Positions 59,310 to 64,000 of a DNA stretch of 64,000 nt are shown here, in pieces (the first letter of the stretch is position 1; each line of letters opens with the position of its first letter). The DNA comes from Streptomyces sp. NBC_00464 (GTDB lineage: Bacteria > Actinomycetota > Actinomycetes > Streptomycetales > Streptomycetaceae). The position numbers and the translations under genes are program-made. Below the pieces are notes generated by a model. That model did not search any database, was not told the origin of the DNA, and saw only the letters and a list, made by a program, of their open reading frames with translations. Where the stretch lies: NCBI RefSeq assembly GCF_036013915.1, contig NZ_CP107899.1, positions 5,828,001-5,892,000 of the forward strand, read 5' to 3'.

Positions 59310-61310
59310 GTGCCCTCCCAGGAACCACCGCGCCGCCGGGTACCCGGTCCCGCGCGCCCGCGTAACGCTGCGGGCCGCTCCGGCCGCCCCCGGCCCGCCG
59401 CCCGCCCCGAGCCGAGGCGACGGCCCTCGTCCGCACCGCCGCGCGGACGGACCCCGCGCAGCCGCTCCGGCCGTCCGCTGCGCCTCGGCAGCCCACGGCC
59501 GCGGCTGCGGCTGGTCAGCCTGGCCCTGGCCCTCGTCATGATCGCGTTCGTCGTACGGCTCCTCCAGGTCCAGGCCGTCGACGCCAACGCGTACGCGGCC
59601 AAGGCCGAGAAGAACCGCTACCTCAGCTACACCGTCGCCGCCGAGCGCGGCGAGATCACCGACCGCGGCGGCATCGCGCTGGCCACCAGTGTCGACGCGT
59701 ACGACATCACCGCCGACCCCAAGATGTTCACGCCTGCCGACAGCAAGGCGCCCGACGCCCCCCAGCAGGCCGCCGCGCTCCTCGCGCCCATCCTCGGCGT
59801 CGAGGCGGCCGAACTGACGAAGAAGCTGTCGAAACCCAAGAGCCGCTACACCGTCCTGGCCCGTAGGCAGACCCCGCAGGTCTGGACGCAGATCAAGGAC
59901 CTCAAGTCCGTATTCGCCGAGAAGGCCGCGAAGGACAAGGCGGCCGGCGGCAGCGGGGCCAATGTGCTGGCAGGTGTCTTCCAGGAGTCGACCACCAAAC
60001 GCGTCTACCCCAACGGCGGTCTCGCCGCCGGGATACTGGGTTACGTCAATGCCGAGGGCAAGGGCGCGGGCGGCCTCGAATCGCAGCTGGACAAGGAGCT
60101 CGCGGGCGAGGACGGCACGATCAAGTACGCCCAGTCCGGCGGTCGCCGGGTGCCCACAGCGGGCACCAAGGAGGTGCCTGCCGTCGCCGGCTCCGACATC
60201 GAGCTGACCATCGACCGCGACATCCAGTGGGCGGCCCAGAAGGCCATCTCCGACCAGGTGGCGAAGTCCAAGGCCGACCGCGGCTACGTCGTCGTGCAGA
60301 ACACCCGCACCGGCGAGGTCCTCGCCATGGCGAACTCCCCGGGCTTCGACCCGAACGACCTCTCGCAGGCCGACGCCGCCTCACTGGGCAACGCGGCGCT
60401 CCAGGACGTGTACGAGCCCGGCTCGACCAGCAAGGTCATGTCCATGGCCGCCGTACTGGAGGAGGGTGTCGCCACTCCCGGAACCCACGTCACCGTTCCC
60501 AACCGTCTGCACCGTGGCGACCGGCTCTTCAAGGACGACATCGACCACCCCACCTGGTACCTCACGCTCAACGGCGTACTCGCCAAGTCCAGCAACATCG
60601 GCACCATCCTGGCCACCGGACAGCTGGGGAAGACCCAGGCCGAGTCCAACAAGGTCCTCTACTCCTACCTGCGCAAGTTCGGCATCGGCTCACCGACCGG
60701 ACTCGGCTACCCGGGTGAGACCGCGGGCATCCTCGCCAAGCCCCAGGACTGGTCGACCTCGCAGCAGTACACGATCCCGTTCGGCCAGGGCCTCTCGCTC
60801 AACGCCATGCAGGCCGCCTCGATCTACTCGACGATCGCCAACGACGGGGTCCGGATCGAACCGACCCTCGTCCGCGGCACCAAGGGCGCCGACGGCCGCT
60901 TCACCGCCGCGGAGGCTCCCGAGCAGACCCGGGTGGTCAGCAAGAAGACCGCCAAGACCCTCGCGAGCATGCTGGAGTCGGTCGTCGGCGACGAGGAGGG
61001 CACCGGAACGAAGGCCAAGATCCCCGGCTACCGCGTCGCGGGCAAGACCGGTACGGCCAACCGAGTCGATCCGGTACGCGGCGGCTACCACGGCTACACC
61101 GCCTCGTTCGCCGGATTCGCCCCCGCCGACAACCCTCAGATCACCGTCTACTGCGCCATCCAGAACCCCACCAAGGGCAGCTACTTCGGCGGCCAGATCT
61201 GCGGCCCCATCTACAAGCAGGTCATGGAATTCGCGCTGAAGACGCTGCAGACCGCACCCTCCGGCAGCGAGCCGGCCCGGCTGCCGGTGTCCTTCAAACC
61301 CGGCGAGTGA
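59310..61310 (+). CDS. ftsI: Septal peptidoglycan transpeptidase FtsI (PBP3)
   Basis: The 666-residue class B penicillin-binding protein crosslinks septal peptidoglycan. It has a long Arg/Pro-rich cytoplasmic tail (about 65 residues), one transmembrane helix (LRLVSLALALVMIAFVV), a dimerisation domain with RGEITDRGG, and a transpeptidase domain with S372-T-S-K375, S427-S-N429 and K579-T-G581. GTG 59310 lies four bases after the ftsL stop with GCAGGTGA before it; the longer frame to 58947 is an accident of codon bias. Confidence 0.96.
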   Translation: MPSQEPPRRRVPGPARPRNAAGRSGRPRPAARPEPRRRPSSAPPRGRTPRSRSGRPLRLGSPRPRLRLVSLALALVMIAFVVRLLQVQAVDANAYAAKAEKNRYLSYTVAAERGEITDRGGIALATSVDAYDITADPKMFTPADSKAPDAPQQAAALLAPILGVEAAELTKKLSKPKSRYTVLARRQTPQVWTQIKDLKSVFAEKAAKDKAAGGSGANVLAGVFQESTTKRVYPNGGLAAGILGYVNAEGKGAGGLESQLDKELAGEDGTIKYAQSGGRRVPTAGTKEVPAVAGSDIELTIDRDIQWAAQKAISDQVAKSKADRGYVVVQNTRTGEVLAMANSPGFDPNDLSQADAASLGNAALQDVYEPGSTSKVMSMAAVLEEGVATPGTHVTVPNRLHRGDRLFKDDIDHPTWYLTLNGVLAKSSNIGTILATGQLGKTQAESNKVLYSYLRKFGIGSPTGLGYPGETAGILAKPQDWSTSQQYTIPFGQGLSLNAMQAASIYSTIANDGVRIEPTLVRGTKGADGRFTAAEAPEQTRVVSKKTAKTLASMLESVVGDEEGTGTKAKIPGYRVAGKTGTANRVDPVRGGYHGYTASFAGFAPADNPQITVYCAIQNPTKGSYFGGQICGPIYKQVMEFALKTLQTAPSGSEPARLPVSFKPGE

Positions 61311-61327
61311 ACTCGGGGAGACCCTCA

Positions 61328-63046
61328 GTGACAACCATCACCCCCGATCCAGGGAACCGGAACGGGAACCACCGCACCCCCGCCCCCTCACTTCGCGAGA
61401 GGCCCGGTACGCCCGGTACGCTCACCGCCGTGCCCCACGCTGAACAGTCCCGAACCACCCAGAAGGACGCCCCTGTGAACTACCCGGGAGCGCCCCGCCC
61501 GGATCGGCTGCGGCCGACCTCCCTGGTGACGCTGGCAGCCCGGCTGGGAGTCCAACCGCCGGGCAACGGAGAAGTCACCGGCATCACCCATGACTCCCGG
61601 GCCGTACGCCCCGGGGACGTGTACGCGGCGCTGCCGGGTGCCCGTCTGCACGGTGCCGACTTCACCGCCCAGGCCGCCGGTCTCGGCGCCGCAGCGATCC
61701 TCACCGATCCGGCGGGCGCCGAACGCGCCGCGGCCACCGGACTCCCGGTCCTGGTCACCGAGGACCCGCGCGGCCGGATGGGCGAACTCGCCGCCGAGAT
61801 CTACGGACACCCCGGCGCCGACCTGCTCCAGATCGGCATCACCGGAACATCCGGCAAGACCACGACCGCCTACCTCATCGAGGGCGGCTTCCGCGGCGCC
61901 GGACGCGACACCGGTCTGATCGGCACCGTGGAGATGCGGATCGGCGACGAACGCATCAAGTCCGAGCGCACCACCCCCGAAGCCACCGATCTGCAGGCCC
62001 TGTTCGCCGTCATGCGCGAACGCGGCGTGGACGCGGTGACGATGGAGGTCTCCAGCCACGCCCTGGTGCTCGGCCGGGTCGACGGCTGCGTCTTCGACGT
62101 CGCGGTCTTCAACAACCTCAGCCCGGAGCACATGGAGTTCCACTCCGGCATGGAGGACTACTTCCAGGCGAAGGCGCGGCTGTTCACCCCGCAGCGCAGC
62201 AGGCAGGGCGTCGTCAACTACGACGACGAGTACGGCCGCCGGCTGATCACCGAGGCGTCCGTCCCCATCACCACGTTCTCCGCCGAGGGCCACCCGGACG
62301 CCGACTGGCGCGCCGAGGACGTCGAGGTGGGCCAGCTCGGCTCCACCTTCACCGTCGTCGGGCCCAAGGGCGAACGGGCCGCAGCCAAGGCTCCGCTGCC
62401 CGGCCCGTTCAACGTGGCCAACACCCTGGCCGCGATCGTCACCCTCGCCGTCGCGGGCATCGACCCGCAGGCCGCGGCCGACGGCGTCGCCGTGGTGCCC
62501 GGAGTGCCCGGCCGGCTGGAGCGGGTCGATGCCGGACAGCCGTACCTCGCACTCGTCGACTACGCGCACAAGACCGACGCCGTCGAGTCGGTACTGCGCT
62601 CCCTGCAGAAGGTCACCGAGGGCAAACTGCACATCGTCCTCGGCTGCGGCGGCGACCGCGACACCACCAAACGCGGCCCGATGGGCGCGGCAGCGGCCCG
62701 GCTCGCCGACACCGCCGTGCTGACCTCCGACAACCCCCGCTCCGAGGACCCCCTCGGCATCCTCGCCGCCATGCTCGCGGGCGCAGCCGAGGTACCCGTC
62801 CACGAACGCGGCGACGTCCTGGTCGATGCCGACCGGGCCGCCGCCATCGCGGCCGTCGTCGGCCGCGCCGCACCCGGCGACACCGTGCTGATCGCTGGCA
62901 AGGGCCACGAGCAGGGCCAGGACGTCCACGGCGTGGTGCGCCCCTTCGACGACCGGGTGGTCCTGCGTGCGGCCATCGAGCGGTCCCTGGGACACGAGAG
63001 CACCACCCACCGTGCCCCCACCCACGAGAACAACAGTCAGGGATGA
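61328..63046 (+). CDS. murE: UDP-MurNAc-tripeptide synthetase MurE
   Basis: MurE adds the third amino acid to UDP-MurNAc-Ala-Glu. The 572-residue Mur ligase has ITHDSRAVRPGD, the ATP loop GITGTSGKTTT, EVSSHALVLGRV, FNNLSPEHMEFH, and the substrate motif DNPR (SDNPRSEDP), which indicates diaminopimelate rather than lysine (LL-isomer expected in Streptomyces). The first 55 residues are a low-complexity extension. GTG 61328 follows GGGGAG; later GTGs at 61430 and 61475 are possible starts. Confidence 0.94.
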   Translation: MTTITPDPGNRNGNHRTPAPSLRERPGTPGTLTAVPHAEQSRTTQKDAPVNYPGAPRPDRLRPTSLVTLAARLGVQPPGNGEVTGITHDSRAVRPGDVYAALPGARLHGADFTAQAAGLGAAAILTDPAGAERAAATGLPVLVTEDPRGRMGELAAEIYGHPGADLLQIGITGTSGKTTTAYLIEGGFRGAGRDTGLIGTVEMRIGDERIKSERTTPEATDLQALFAVMRERGVDAVTMEVSSHALVLGRVDGCVFDVAVFNNLSPEHMEFHSGMEDYFQAKARLFTPQRSRQGVVNYDDEYGRRLITEASVPITTFSAEGHPDADWRAEDVEVGQLGSTFTVVGPKGERAAAKAPLPGPFNVANTLAAIVTLAVAGIDPQAAADGVAVVPGVPGRLERVDAGQPYLALVDYAHKTDAVESVLRSLQKVTEGKLHIVLGCGGDRDTTKRGPMGAAAARLADTAVLTSDNPRSEDPLGILAAMLAGAAEVPVHERGDVLVDADRAAAIAAVVGRAAPGDTVLIAGKGHEQGQDVHGVVRPFDDRVVLRAAIERSLGHESTTHRAPTHENNSQG

Positions 63047-63050
63047 CCAA

Positions 63051-64000
63051 GTGATCGCCCTTTCCCTCGCCGAGATCACCGAAATCGTCGGCGGGCAGTC
63101 GTACGACATGCCGGATCCGGCAGTAACCGTCAGCGGGCCCGTCGTCATCGACTCCCGGGAGGTGAAGCAAGGCAGCCTCTTCGTCGCGTTCAACGGCGAA
63201 CGCGTCGACGGCCACGACTACGCGCAGCGCGCCGTCGAGGCGGGTGCGGCCGTCGTCCTGGCCGCCCGTCCCGTCGGCGTTCCCGCGATCGTCGTCGACG
63301 ACGTGGTGGCGGCGCTCGGCGCGCTCGCCCGCACCGTCGTCGGACGCCTCGGCACCACCGTCGTCGCCCTCACCGGATCCGCCGGCAAGACCTCCACCAA
63401 GGACCTGATCGCCCAGCTCCTGGAGCGCAAGGGCCCCACCGTCTACCCGGCGGGCAACCTCAACAACGAGATCGGTCTGCCGCTCACCGCCCTGCGTGCC
63501 ACCGAGGAGACCCAGCACCTGGTCCTCGAAATGGGTGCCCGCTACATCGGCGACATCTGCTATCTCACCGGGCTCGTCCCGCCGCGGATCGGCCTCGTCC
63601 TCAACGTCGGCACCGCGCACATCGGCGAGTTCGGCGGCCGGGAACAGATCGCCAAGGCCAAGGGTGAGATGGTCGAGTCGCTCCCCGAGGACGGTGTAGC
63701 CGTACTCAACGCCGACGACCCGCTCGTCCGTGCCATGTCCTCCCGGACCAAGGCCCGGGTGCTGCTCTTCGGCGAAGCCGCGGATGCGGACGTACGGGGC
63801 GAGAACGTCCGGCTCACCGAGGACGGCCGCCCCGCGTTCAGGCTCCACACACCCACCGGGTGCAGCGATGTGACCATGCGCCTGTACGGTGAGCATCACG
63901 TGTCGAACGCGCTCGCCGCGGCCGCCGTCGCCCATGAGCTGGGCCTGTCCGCAGACGAGATCGCCGTGGCGCTCTCCGAGGCGGGCACCCTCTCCCGCTG
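63051..64000 (+). CDS. murF: UDP-MurNAc-pentapeptide synthetase MurF (N-terminal part, cut by window)
   Basis: The open frame from GTG 63051 (VIALSLAEITEIVGG) runs to the right edge without a stop, 316 codons. It shows VIDSREVKQGSLFVAF, the ATP loop ALTGSAGKTSTKD, AGNLNNEIGLPLT, LEMGARYIGD and LNVGTAHIGEFGG, the MurF pattern. It joins D-Ala-D-Ala to UDP-MurNAc-tripeptide. It begins four bases after the murE stop with AGGGAT ahead, in the same operon. Confidence 0.95.
   Translation, partial: MIALSLAEITEIVGGQSYDMPDPAVTVSGPVVIDSREVKQGSLFVAFNGERVDGHDYAQRAVEAGAAVVLAARPVGVPAIVVDDVVAALGALARTVVGRLGTTVVALTGSAGKTSTKDLIAQLLERKGPTVYPAGNLNNEIGLPLTALRATEETQHLVLEMGARYIGDICYLTGLVPPRIGLVLNVGTAHIGEFGGREQIAKAKGEMVESLPEDGVAVLNADDPLVRAMSSRTKARVLLFGEAADADVRGENVRLTEDGRPAFRLHTPTGCSDVTMRLYGEHHVSNALAAAAVAHELGLSADEIAVALSEAGTLSR

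Overview
This window is a stretch of Streptomyces chromosome. The DNA is very GC-rich, codon third positions are strongly G/C, many genes start with GTG or TTG, and strong GC-rich hairpins separate convergent genes. Gene order matches, from memory, the S. coelicolor block from about SCO2148 (qcrB) down to SCO2088 (murF), including glkA, macRS, a pfkA, class II DAHP synthase, bfr and the start of the dcw cell-division cluster. It is core-chromosome DNA: I see no insertion sequence, prophage, CRISPR array, tRNA or rRNA.

Layout. 1-5.0 kb: the C-terminal part of cytochrome b (qcrB), trpD, a class V aminotransferase-fold enzyme behind a SAM-IV riboswitch, an Lrp-type sensor domain and a rhomboid protease. 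5-10.7 kb: a small zinc-ribbon protein, a NYN-domain protein, two tandem secreted NlpC/P60 hydrolases and an HExxH lipoprotein. 10.6-24.7 kb: an envelope-lipid and central-carbon region with a GT87 protein, a PimB-like mannosyltransferase, a long-chain acyl-CoA ligase, a metallophosphoesterase, an SRPBCC/ArsA-like/DUF5304 run, glucokinase, an EEP nuclease, an esterase, a PlsC-like acyltransferase and the MacS/MacR two-component system. 24.8-30.5 kb: phosphofructokinase, D-lactate dehydrogenase, a fused anthranilate synthase with a trp attenuator, and divergently the class II DAHP synthase, so the first aromatic step and the entry to tryptophan share one intergenic region.

30.6-42.8 kb: Bfd and bacterioferritin with an iron box, a sulfite-oxidase-like protein, a DUF4396 membrane protein behind a CsoR-type copper operator, endonuclease IV, a PASTA Ser/Thr kinase, the thiOSG operon under a TPP riboswitch, a ferredoxin-reductase-like flavoprotein, an Rv2175c-type DNA-binding protein, thiE, metF and a Tyr/Gln-rich membrane protein. 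42.9-57.3 kb: a CrtI-like oxidoreductase, a DUF4126 protein, a three-gene operon (degenerate ABC ATPase, YhgE/Pip exporter, TetR repressor) with a palindromic operator, a HEPN protein, a methyltransferase, DUF3040, the MoxR-DUF58-transglutaminase operon and a beta carbonic anhydrase. 57.6-64 kb: rsmH-ftsL-ftsI-murE-murF, with murF running off the end.

The best regulatory signals are RNA leaders (SAM-IV, TPP, and a trp leader peptide with three consecutive Trp codons) and operator palindromes (iron, copper, TetR, and a possible MacR site). About eleven genes look leaderless, with a -10-like hexamer 6-8 nt before the start codon. No clearly new multi-gene system is visible. The least explained items are the YhgE operon with its lysine-less Walker A ATPase, the ArsA-like ATPase with a similar loss, and the structured leader ahead of the first NlpC/P60 gene.
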